Part shown: positions 49,209-56,617 of the stretch, piece by piece
Layout of the letters: every line of letters begins with the position of its first letter
Position numbering within the stretch: the first letter of the stretch is position 1
Source of the DNA: Curtobacterium sp. BH-2-1-1
Lineage (GTDB): Bacteria; Actinomycetota; Actinomycetes; Actinomycetales; Microbacteriaceae
Direction: 5' to 3'
Assembly: GCF_001806325.1 (NCBI RefSeq)
Contig: NZ_CP017580.1
Location: 2,728,001 to 2,792,000, forward strand
Length of the DNA: 64,000 bases
Position numbers and translations under genes: made by a program
The notes under the pieces: model-generated
Told to the model about the DNA's origin: nothing
What the model saw: the letters and a program-made list of their open reading frames with translations, nothing else
The model's database searches: none

Positions 49209-50453
49209 TCAGGGCGGGCCGAGCAGCCACAGCACGGCGACGAGCACCGGCTGCCCGAGCACCGCGCAGACCACCAGGGTCCACCGCATCCACGGCTTCG
49301 CCACGAGCTCCGGCGACCCGAACAGCGGCGCGAGCGGCATCAGGAGCCGGGGCGTCGAGGCCATCGGCAACGACACCGCGAAGACGTAGAGCGCGTACGA
49401 GGCCGAGAAGACCACGGTCGTGAACCCGAGGCGCCGGGTCGACCGACGCAGCAGCCAGACCGGGTACGACACGAGCAGGAACACCACGATGAGGATCCCG
49501 CCCACGCCCAACCACCGGCCGGCGATGAGGAACCACGGTGTGAGCGGCATGAAGTCCACCCGCCCGATGAAGTTCACCCACCAGGACATCTCGGTCTCGA
49601 GGTAGGCGTTCGGCGACCCGGTCACGTGCGCGGCGATGAGCGGCCACGCGAACCCGGCGACCACCATCACGACGCCGGCGGCCACGACCCGCACGCGCTC
49701 CGCCACGGGGAACGCGTCGAGCGAGCGGACCCCCTCGGTCCGACGTGCTCGGATCCACCGCACCAGCGCGATGACCCCGAGGACCAGCGGGATCGCCAGG
49801 GCTCCGGGCCGGGTGAACGCGGCGACGACCCCGAGCACCGTGAGGAGCCCGTACCGCCGACGGTCGAGCGCGAGGAGCGCCCCGAACACGAGGGCGAGGA
49901 ACATGCTCTCGGCGTACCCGACCTGCAGCAGGAACGACAGCGGACCGCACGTGAAGAAGAAGACCGCCCACATGGCCGCCGCCGACCCCGCACGGTCGCG
50001 GACGAGCCGGTGCAGCAGGTAGGTGGCGAGCAGTCCGGCGAGGAGTGCGATCGCCGGTGCGCCGACGTCGAACGGGACACCGGTCGACGCGGTCAGCATC
50101 CGGATCGTGAAGGGGAACGCCGGGAGGAACGCCCACGCGTTCTGCGCGACGTGGCCCGCGGCGTCGAGCGGCAGGGTCGTCGGGTACCCGTGCACCGAGA
50201 TCTGCTCGTAGTACTGCCCGTCCCACGCCGTCAGGAAGTTGAGGAAGCCGTGGTCGTTGCCCCAGATCGCGTTCTCCGGCAGGGCGCGCCCGATGAGCGG
50301 GAACGCGAGCGCCAACCAGAACGTCGACACGATGCGCCCGCCGGTCCACACCAGGAGCACGGCGGCCCACGCCGGCAGGGCGGTCGCGAGGTCGAGGACA
50401 CGGCGGCGTCCGCTCGCGATCGACTCCGTCAGGGTCCCGTCCAGGCGGCTCAC
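49209..50453 (-). CDS. Membrane mannosyltransferase-like protein (PIG-V/GPI mannosyltransferase 2 type)
   Basis: The 414-residue multi-span protein has about ten hydrophobic segments. An early luminal loop AWDGQYYEQISVHGYP has the DGxxY acidic motif of GT-C glycosyltransferases, and NAWAFLPAFPFTIRMLT and GYAESMFLALVFGALLALD follow, as in PIG-V-like actinobacterial mannosyltransferases. It likely adds mannose from polyprenyl-phosphate-mannose outside the membrane. GTG 50453 overlaps the stop of a 9-codon upstream ORF (GTGA), so coupled translation is suggested. Confidence 0.82.
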   Translation of the reverse strand: MSRLDGTLTESIASGRRRVLDLATALPAWAAVLLVWTGGRIVSTFWLALAFPLIGRALPENAIWGNDHGFLNFLTAWDGQYYEQISVHGYPTTLPLDAAGHVAQNAWAFLPAFPFTIRMLTASTGVPFDVGAPAIALLAGLLATYLLHRLVRDRAGSAAAMWAVFFFTCGPLSFLLQVGYAESMFLALVFGALLALDRRRYGLLTVLGVVAAFTRPGALAIPLVLGVIALVRWIRARRTEGVRSLDAFPVAERVRVVAAGVVMVVAGFAWPLIAAHVTGSPNAYLETEMSWWVNFIGRVDFMPLTPWFLIAGRWLGVGGILIVVFLLVSYPVWLLRRSTRRLGFTTVVFSASYALYVFAVSLPMASTPRLLMPLAPLFGSPELVAKPWMRWTLVVCAVLGQPVLVAVLWLLGPP

Positions 50454-50479
50454 CGCGGCGCTCCGCGGTGTTCGGGCAT
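50450..50479 (-). CDS. 9-residue upstream ORF coupled to the mannosyltransferase gene
   Basis: ATG at 50479 reads MPEHRGAPR and ends with TGA whose GTGA overlap contains the mannosyltransferase start. TACCGT lies 10 nt before its ATG, on the minus strand. A leaderless mini-ORF would deliver ribosomes to a GTG that lacks a good Shine-Dalgarno. Inferred, not proven. Confidence 0.4.
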   Translation of the reverse strand: MPEHRGAPR

Positions 50480-50540
50480 GGCAGAGGGCACGGTACGAGC
50501 GTAGACGGCGATTGCCTGGGTGTTCCTCACGGCTCGGCTC

Positions 50541-50550
50541 GGGAGGCGCG
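50541..50550. repeat. R1 half-copy
   Basis: GGGAGGCGCG lies between the mannosyltransferase and RidA promoters, in a 224-bp divergent gap without other clear features apart from the promoter elements. Confidence 0.4.
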
Positions 50551-50702
50551 ACTCGCGTTCTGCAGACCGGAACGAGCCCGACGGACGGCCGGGTCCGGCG
50601 CGGGGCGCTCACCTAGCCTGGGAGCGTCGTCCTCCGGCCGCGACGGCGCGGTCGGAGCCGTGGGCGACGTCCGACCGACCCCGATCGACACCGAGGAGCA
50701 CC

Positions 50703-51092
50703 GTGCCGAACAAGACCGCCATCGTGACCGACAACGCGCCGAAGCCCGCCGGCCCGTACAGCCAGGGGATCGTCGCGAACGGCTTCCTCTACACCGCCGG
50801 CTTCGGCCCGCAGGACCCGGCCACGGGCGAGATCGCCGACGACGTCGCCGGTCAGACCGCCCAGGTGCTCGCGAACGTCGCCGCCGTCCTGGCCGAGCAC
50901 GGCGCCACGCTCGACGACGTCGTGAAGTCGACCGTGCACCTCGAGCACTCCGACCGCGACTTCCCCGCCTTCAACGAGGAGTACGCCAAGCACTTCTCGC
51001 AGCCGTACCCGGTCCGCACCACGGTGCAGTCGCACCTGGCGAACATCCTCGTCGAGATCGACGTCGTGGCGGTGCTCCCGACGGCGGAGTGA
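50703..51092 (+). CDS. ridA: RidA family enamine/imine deaminase
   Basis: It hydrolyses reactive 2-aminoacrylate-type enamines and imines released by PLP lyases to oxoacid and ammonia. The 129-residue protein has GFLYTAGFGPQDPATGEIAD and the catalytic arginine in QPYPVRTTVQSHLAN, then VEIDVVAVLP. GAGGAGC sits 4 nt before GTG 50703. It converges with the D-amino-acid operon, where a PLP lyase would make enamine products, so a functional link is inferred. Confidence 0.9.
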   Translation: MPNKTAIVTDNAPKPAGPYSQGIVANGFLYTAGFGPQDPATGEIADDVAGQTAQVLANVAAVLAEHGATLDDVVKSTVHLEHSDRDFPAFNEEYAKHFSQPYPVRTTVQSHLANILVEIDVVAVLPTAE

Positions 51093-51140
51093 CCCGGCCG
51101 GCCCCGGCGTGATCGCTCGGCGTGCTCGCTGAGCGAAGCC

Positions 51141-52754
51141 TCATCGACCCCCGGTGCGCGCACCGCCCGGACGGCTCCACGTCGTCCGGCGGATGCCGGC
51201 ACCGGGGGTCGCGTGCGTCAGGGCGCCGTCGGTGAGCACCAGGACGCCCGCGACGAGGACGTCGTCGACGCCCTCGGCCAGCAGCATCGGCTCGGCGTAC
51301 GTCGATCGGGCTCGGACGCGCTCGGGGTCGACGACGACGAGGTCGGCGACCCACCCGGGTGCGACGGCGCCGCGGTGCCCGAGTCCGAAGCGCTCGGCGG
51401 GCAGGGTCGACAGGTGCTGCTGGACCTCCCACCACGTGAGCAGCCCGGGCCGTGCGTAGTCCCCGAGGTACCGTGCGAAGGTGCCGTACGCACGGGGGTG
51501 CGGGTGCGTCCCGACGAAGATGCCGTCGGACCCGCCGGTGTGGCCGCCGGACCGGAACAGCTCCGCCAGCTGCTCGGGCGTCCGCGGGTGCGGCACCCGC
51601 ATCACGACCGTGACCTGCAGGTCCGAGTCGACCAGGACGTCGAGCGCGAGGTCGACCGCGTCCGTCCCGGTGGCCGTGGCGGCCTCGGCGAGGGTGCGGC
51701 CCTGCAGCGCGTGGAACTCGGGAGCGGGGACGTGCGAGAGCGTGATCTGCTCGGCCCAGCCCGGTCCGAGGTCGGCGCGCCCGAGGACCCGTTCGAGCAC
51801 CGCGGCGCGGACGGCAGCGCGTCCGCCGTCCACTGCGAGCGCCCGGGCGAGGTCGTCGGTGCCCGGCCGGGCCAGGCCCGCGGGCAGGAGCAGCATCGAC
51901 AGGATCGTGCAGCCGCGCGAGTACGGGTAGGCGTCGAACGACAGCGGGGTGCCCTGGGCCTCGGCGTGGGCGAGCTCCGCCAGCGCGAGGTCGACGGGAG
52001 CGTGGAGGTGCGAGACGTGGGCGCGGCCGCCGCCGGCGCGCACGATCCGGACGACCTCCTCGATGCCGGCGCCGGCGTTGGTCTCGTAGCCGCCGCGCAT
52101 GTGGGTCACGTAGGTGCCGCCGGCGGCCGCGGACTCGGCGGCGAGGGCGGCGATCTCCGCGGTGCCGGCGTGGAGTCCGGGGACGTAGTCGAGGCCGGTC
52201 GCGAGCCCCACGGCGCCGTCCGTCATGCCCTGCCGCACGAGGGCGCGCATGGTGTCGAGCTGGCCGGGGTCGGCCGGGGCCGGGTCGTCGCCCGTGACCT
52301 CGTGCCGGACGGTGCCGGCCGGCACGAGGGTGGCGACGTTCAGCGCGGTCGTACCGTCGTACGTCGCGAGCAGCCCTGCGATGCCGCCGCCGCGGTACGT
52401 CGGGTGGGGACCGTCGATCGCCGCGAAGTACCGTGCGGCGTAGGAGCCGTCGCCCGGTGCCGGACCGACGCCGTCCTGTCCGGTGACGATCGTCGTGACG
52501 CCCTGCCGGAGGAGGGCGAGCTGCACGCGCTCGTCGAACACGAGGGACCCGGCGTGGGAGTGCGCATCGACGAACCCGGGCATGACGAGCCGGCCGGTGC
52601 AGTCGACCACCGTGGCGTCGGCCCCGGCCCGGAGGCGCTCGCCCGGCCCGCCGCGCTCGGCGACCAGGCCGTCGCGGACGAGGACGTCCGACCGGTGGGC
52701 CGTGCCGTCGGTGTCGACGACGGACCCGCCGGTGAGCAGGACCTCGGACGTCAC
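51141..52754 (-). CDS. N-acyl-D-amino-acid deacylase family amidohydrolase
   Basis: The 537-residue zinc amidohydrolase matches D-aminoacylase: GFVDAHSHAGSLVFDERVQL, VTTIVTGQDGVGPAPGDG, VTHMRGG, HVSHLHAPVD and HPHPRAYGTFARYLGD. Typical D-aminoacylases carry GNCG where this has GQDG, so the bridging cysteine ligand is replaced by Asp, and THMRSE becomes THMRGG. The substrate may therefore differ, for example an N-acetyl amino-sugar acid. GTG 52754 overlaps the aldolase stop, coupling it to that gene. Confidence 0.85.
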   Translation of the reverse strand: MTSEVLLTGGSVVDTDGTAHRSDVLVRDGLVAERGGPGERLRAGADATVVDCTGRLVMPGFVDAHSHAGSLVFDERVQLALLRQGVTTIVTGQDGVGPAPGDGSYAARYFAAIDGPHPTYRGGGIAGLLATYDGTTALNVATLVPAGTVRHEVTGDDPAPADPGQLDTMRALVRQGMTDGAVGLATGLDYVPGLHAGTAEIAALAAESAAAGGTYVTHMRGGYETNAGAGIEEVVRIVRAGGGRAHVSHLHAPVDLALAELAHAEAQGTPLSFDAYPYSRGCTILSMLLLPAGLARPGTDDLARALAVDGGRAAVRAAVLERVLGRADLGPGWAEQITLSHVPAPEFHALQGRTLAEAATATGTDAVDLALDVLVDSDLQVTVVMRVPHPRTPEQLAELFRSGGHTGGSDGIFVGTHPHPRAYGTFARYLGDYARPGLLTWWEVQQHLSTLPAERFGLGHRGAVAPGWVADLVVVDPERVRARSTYAEPMLLAEGVDDVLVAGVLVLTDGALTHATPGAGIRRTTWSRPGGARTGGR

Positions 52755-53413
52755 CGTGCGAGCCCCGCGACGAGTCGCTCGGCGCGGGTGCGGAGGCCGT
52801 CCAGGTCGCCGGTCGTCAGGGCGTCACCGACGAGCGGCGAACCCAGGCCGACGGCGACGGCGCCGGCCGCCAGGTACTCGGACGCGTCCTCGACGCCGAT
52901 GCCGCCCGTGGGGATGACGTCGACGAAGTCGAGCGGGGCGAGGACCTGCTTGAGGAACGCGGGGCCGCCGAGCTGTGCGGCCGGGAACACCTTGACCGCG
53001 CGCGCCCCGAGCTGCCAGGCGCGGACGATCTCGGTCGGGGTGGCGGCGCCCGGGTACCAGCCCAGACCACGCTCGTGCGCCCGTTCCCCGATGTCCGCGT
53101 CGAGGTGCGGGCTCACCGCGAACACGGCACCCGCGGAGGCGGCCTCGTCGAGCTGTCGTGGTTCGAGGACCGTGCCGACGCCGATCGACGCGCCCGTGCC
53201 GTAGCGCTCGGCGGCCCAGGCGATGCCCTCCCGCCAGCGGGGCGTGTTGGTCGTGATCTCGATCGCCCGGACCCCGGCGTCGACCAGTGTCGCGACGACG
53301 TCCTCGACGTGGTCACCCGTCCCGCCGCGCAGGATCGCGATCGCCGGGCCGGCGGCGTGCCGGTGCCGGACGCGGGGAGCGGCGGACGGGTCGGTGCTGG
53401 TGGTCTTCGTCAT
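52751..53413 (-). CDS. eda: KDPG/KHG aldolase (bifunctional)
   Basis: It cleaves 2-keto-3-deoxy-6-phosphogluconate to pyruvate and glyceraldehyde 3-phosphate. The Schiff-base lysine is in GARAVKVFPAAQLGG; GIGTVL-like SIGVGTVLEPRQLDEA and the phosphate motif IPTGGIGVEDASEYL are present. AIAILRGGTGDHVEDVV forms the N-terminal strand. At 220 aa it is standard. GAGGAA precedes ATG 53413; the gene is 17 bp from the kinase and overlaps the deacylase by GTGA. Confidence 0.92.
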   Translation of the reverse strand: MTKTTSTDPSAAPRVRHRHAAGPAIAILRGGTGDHVEDVVATLVDAGVRAIEITTNTPRWREGIAWAAERYGTGASIGVGTVLEPRQLDEAASAGAVFAVSPHLDADIGERAHERGLGWYPGAATPTEIVRAWQLGARAVKVFPAAQLGGPAFLKQVLAPLDFVDVIPTGGIGVEDASEYLAAGAVAVGLGSPLVGDALTTGDLDGLRTRAERLVAGLAR

Positions 53414-53430
53414 GGTCTTCGTTCCTCGCC

Positions 53431-54408
53431 TCAGCGGTCGACGCGGTCGTGGACGGCGTGGTCGACGTCCGTGGGGGTGGTCGGGTCGTGCAGCGCCGCC
53501 GGGTCCGGGCGGCGCCAGTCGCTCTCGACCGTGCAGGCGAGCGCACCGGCGTCGGCGGCACGGTCGAGCGCCTCGGCCGTCGTGGCTCCGCCGAGGGTCG
53601 CCGCGAGCCAGCCCGCGACGAAGGCGTCACCGGCACCGACGGGGTCGACGACGCGCACCGGGGTCGCCGGGCGCCGCAGGAACGCACCGTCCACCGACGC
53701 CACCGCGCCCCGGGAGCCGAGCTTGACGACGGCACGACCCCGGCCGAGGGCGGCGAGCTCGTGCGCGAGCGTCTCGTCGTCGCCCTCGTCGTCGCCGAGT
53801 CCGAGCACGAGTCGGGCCTCGTCGTCGCCGGCGAACACGATCGACGACCGTGCGGCGACGGTCCGGTAACGGGCGCGGGCGGTCTCGGCGTCGATGAGCG
53901 TGGGCCGGTGGTTCACGTCGAAGGACACCGGGACCCCGGCGGCGTCCGCGCGGTCGAGCGCGGCCTCGACGGTGGCCCTGGCGTCCTCGGAGAGGGCGAG
54001 GGTGATGCCCGTGACGTGCAGGAGCGCGGCGCGTTCGACGGCGCTCGCCGGCAGGTCGCTCGCCCGCAGCGCCGACCCCGCCGAACCCCGGCGGTGGTAG
54101 GTCACCCGCGTGCGTCCGTCGGCCAGGCGCTCCTTCATCATGATGCCCGTCGAGCGGTCCGGGTCCGGCACCGCGACGACGTCGACGCCCGCGCTCCGGA
54201 CGTCGCGCGTCACGCGGTCCCCGGCGGGGTCGGTGCCGACGCGGCCGATCCACGTCGTCGGGACGCCGGCGCGCACGAGGCCGATCGCGACGTTGCTCTC
54301 GGCTCCGCCGGTGTCGACCCGCATGTGCTCGAGGTCGGGGACGGCACCCGTGTCCCCGCCGGTGAGGAGCAGCATCGTCTCCCCGAAGGTCAGGACGCGG
54401 CCGGTCAC
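53431..54408 (-). CDS. kdgK: PfkB family sugar kinase, probable 2-keto-3-deoxygluconate kinase
   Basis: The N-terminal LTFGETMLLLTGGDTGAVPD and GGAESNVAIGLVRAGVPTTW are typical of KDG kinases (GGAExNVA). The C-terminal anion hole with catalytic Asp is DPVGAGDAFVAGWLA. With the KDPG aldolase next door, phosphorylation of KDG to KDPG is the most likely reaction. At 325 aa it is typical. GTG 54408 overlaps the IclR stop. Confidence 0.87.
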   Translation of the reverse strand: MTGRVLTFGETMLLLTGGDTGAVPDLEHMRVDTGGAESNVAIGLVRAGVPTTWIGRVGTDPAGDRVTRDVRSAGVDVVAVPDPDRSTGIMMKERLADGRTRVTYHRRGSAGSALRASDLPASAVERAALLHVTGITLALSEDARATVEAALDRADAAGVPVSFDVNHRPTLIDAETARARYRTVAARSSIVFAGDDEARLVLGLGDDEGDDETLAHELAALGRGRAVVKLGSRGAVASVDGAFLRRPATPVRVVDPVGAGDAFVAGWLAATLGGATTAEALDRAADAGALACTVESDWRRPDPAALHDPTTPTDVDHAVHDRVDR

Positions 54409-55247
54409 CGGGTGCCCTTCGCCAGGGCGAGCTGGGCGGAGGAGGAGCCGAGCGCGACCGAGATCTCCAGCGCGGTCCGGACGACGCCGTCGCCGAGTTC
54501 GCGGACGGCCGCGGCGGGGAACCGGGAGGCGAGCCCCGAGATGCTCATCGCGCCGACGACCTGGTTCGCGTGGTCGAGCACGGGCGCGGCGACGCAGCGG
54601 ATGTCGGGCTCGTTCTCGCGGTCGTCGATGCCGTAGCCGCGGCCGTGCGTCCGGTCGATCTCGGCGCGCCAGCGGTCGTCGTCCACGATGGAGTGCTCGG
54701 TCATCGCCGTGGCCGGTTCCGCGAGCACCCGGTCGAGCAGCTCCGGCTCGCCGAACGCCACCATCGCCTTGCCCGAGGCCGTGTTCCGCATCGGCAGTCG
54801 GTTGCCGATCCGCGACCCCATCCGGACCGTGCCCCGCGTCTCGACCTTGTCGACGTAGACGATGTCGGTGCCGTCCGGGACGACGAGGTGGCAGGTGAGC
54901 CCCGTGCGTTCCGCGGTCCGCCGGAGGAACGGCGCTGCGGCGGCGCGGAGGTCGATGCCCTCGAGGTAGCTCTGCCCGAGCAGCAGCGCCCCGAGCCCGA
55001 GGGTGAAGCCGGCGTCCGGGGTGCGGCGCAGCAGGTCGTTCTCGAGCATCGGGGCGGTCAGCCGGAGCACGGTCGACTTCGAGGTGCCGAGCTCCGCAGC
55101 GAGCACCGTCAGTGACACCGACGGCTCGCCGTTCCGGGTGCGGTCGGCGATGCGGTCGAGCAGCCGCAGCCCGCGTCGGAGCGACAGGGCGGCGTTCCGT
55201 GCCGGAGCGTCCTCGGTCGAGGGGACGACGGGGGTGGTGGCGCGCAT
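54405..55247 (-). CDS. IclR family transcriptional regulator
   Basis: The N-terminal helix-turn-helix has VSLTVLAAELGTSKSTVLRL. The ~180-residue GAF-like effector domain follows (GLTCHLVVPDGTDIVYVDKV, MRNTASGKAMVAFGE, GYGIDDRENEPDIRCVAAP). IclR proteins of this group respond to 2-oxo sugar acids. At 280 aa it is normal. It is embedded between the PLP lyase (TGATG overlap) and KDG kinase. The likely operator TTCTGCGGTGCAGAA is at 56538-56552. Confidence 0.92.
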   Translation of the reverse strand: MRATTPVVPSTEDAPARNAALSLRRGLRLLDRIADRTRNGEPSVSLTVLAAELGTSKSTVLRLTAPMLENDLLRRTPDAGFTLGLGALLLGQSYLEGIDLRAAAAPFLRRTAERTGLTCHLVVPDGTDIVYVDKVETRGTVRMGSRIGNRLPMRNTASGKAMVAFGEPELLDRVLAEPATAMTEHSIVDDDRWRAEIDRTHGRGYGIDDRENEPDIRCVAAPVLDHANQVVGAMSISGLASRFPAAAVRELGDGVVRTALEISVALGSSSAQLALAKGTR

Positions 55248-56461
55248 CAGAACCACGTCGCGATCGTGTCGAGGACGGTCTCGTCGTCGTCGACGACGGT
55301 CACCTGGCGCCACTTGTCGAAGACGGTGCACGGGTGCGAGATGCCGAACACGACGACGTCTCCGGGCGTGAGCCCGGGTGCCCCGTCCGCCAGCGCGAGG
55401 TAGCAGTGCTGGTCGTCGAGGCGGGTGACGGTGACCGCCCCGGGGTCGGGTGCGACGGGGACGACGCCAGCCGTGCCTCCTGGGCCGACTTTTCGGACGG
55501 AACGGACCACCGGCAGCCCCTCGTCGAAGGAGATGTCCCGCTTGCCGACCGCGACGAGCGCGAGGCCGGGCTCGGGGCACGACGTGACGCGTCCCCAGAC
55601 CTCGATCGCGGCCAGGAGCGAGCCCTCGTCGGGGTGGCGGCCGAAGGGGGTGCGCTCGGCGTAGAAGCCGTCGTCGTGGGTGAGGGACGCGCCGGACCGG
55701 AGCAGCACGTCGAGGTCGTCGGGGCGGGTGGCGACCGCGTCGACCACGCCGTCGAACCAGGCGCTGCCGCCCATGCTGAGCAGGGCGCGCGGGGCCTCGA
55801 CCAGCGGGCGGACGGCTGCCGCGACGGCGAGCACCCCCTCGACGTAGGCGCGGGCGGCGTGCACGTCGGGCAGGCCGCCCTCGTACCCGGCGATCCCGCG
55901 GAGCGAGAGCCCCCGGTCGTGGGCGAGCTGTGCGAGGTCCTGTGCCTGCTGTGCGGTGCGGACGCCGGTGCGACCGCCGGGGAACCCGACCTCGACGACC
56001 ACGTGCAGGTCGCCGTCGACCGAGTCCTGTGCCGCGCGGCCGGCCTCGACCCCGGCGGGGGAGTCGACCCAGCAGAGGACGTCGGCGTCCGGGTCGGCGG
56101 CGCGGCGGGAGGCGAGCCAGGCGAGACCGGTGGGGTCGAGGACCTCGTTCGCGACGACGATCCGGTGGACGCCGTGCTCCCACGCGACCATCGCCTGCTG
56201 GACCGAGGCGACCGTGACGCCCCAGGCGCCGGCGGCGATCTGTCGTGCGGCCAGTGCCGGTGCCATGTGCGTCTTCATGTGCGGCGCGAAGAGCAGACCG
56301 TGCCGCTCGACGTACGCCTGCATCACGGCGGTGTTGTTCGCCAGGGCCGACTCGCGGAGGGTCATCACCGGCAGGTACGCGTGCTCGAGGACGTGCCGGC
56401 GTGCCGGTGCTGCCGGGTCGGGCGCGCCCTTCGTGGTGACCGTGCCGGGTGTGGTCGTCAT
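55247..56461 (-). CDS. PLP-dependent D-threonine aldolase/D-serine deaminase-fold lyase
   Basis: The 404-residue fold-type III (alanine racemase N-terminal) enzyme has LFAPHMKTHMAPALAARQ holding the PLP lysine, VVVEVGFPGGRTGVR and LRGIAGYEGG. The C-terminal D-serine dehydratase-like domain has SISHPCTVFDKW-like (FGISHPCTVFDKWRQ) metal ligands. Members act on D-beta-hydroxy amino acids. Given its KDG neighbours, D-glucosaminate (a D-beta-hydroxy amino acid) is a possible substrate, giving KDG and ammonia. It is the first gene of the five-gene operon. Confidence 0.85.
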   Translation of the reverse strand: MTTTPGTVTTKGAPDPAAPARRHVLEHAYLPVMTLRESALANNTAVMQAYVERHGLLFAPHMKTHMAPALAARQIAAGAWGVTVASVQQAMVAWEHGVHRIVVANEVLDPTGLAWLASRRAADPDADVLCWVDSPAGVEAGRAAQDSVDGDLHVVVEVGFPGGRTGVRTAQQAQDLAQLAHDRGLSLRGIAGYEGGLPDVHAARAYVEGVLAVAAAVRPLVEAPRALLSMGGSAWFDGVVDAVATRPDDLDVLLRSGASLTHDDGFYAERTPFGRHPDEGSLLAAIEVWGRVTSCPEPGLALVAVGKRDISFDEGLPVVRSVRKVGPGGTAGVVPVAPDPGAVTVTRLDDQHCYLALADGAPGLTPGDVVVFGISHPCTVFDKWRQVTVVDDDETVLDTIATWF

Positions 56462-56537
56462 CGATCCTCCTGTGCGTCTGCGGTGCCTCCACGCTCCCGG
56501 TGGCCGGGTGTCCGGGGCAACGCGCTCGTCCTCCTCA

Positions 56538-56552
56538 TTCTGCGGTGCAGAA
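56538..56552. promoter_or_regulatory. Candidate IclR operator (TTCTGC-GGT-GCAGAA)
   Basis: Perfect 6-3-6 palindrome of the IclR type, 77 bp upstream of the first operon gene and 66 bp before the divergent MFS gene. It could control both directions. Confidence 0.65.
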
Positions 56553-56617
56553 CACCATCGCGTCAGCGCCGTCCCCGGACGTCACGGAAACCGATCGGGC
56601 ATAGCATTTGTCCTGCC

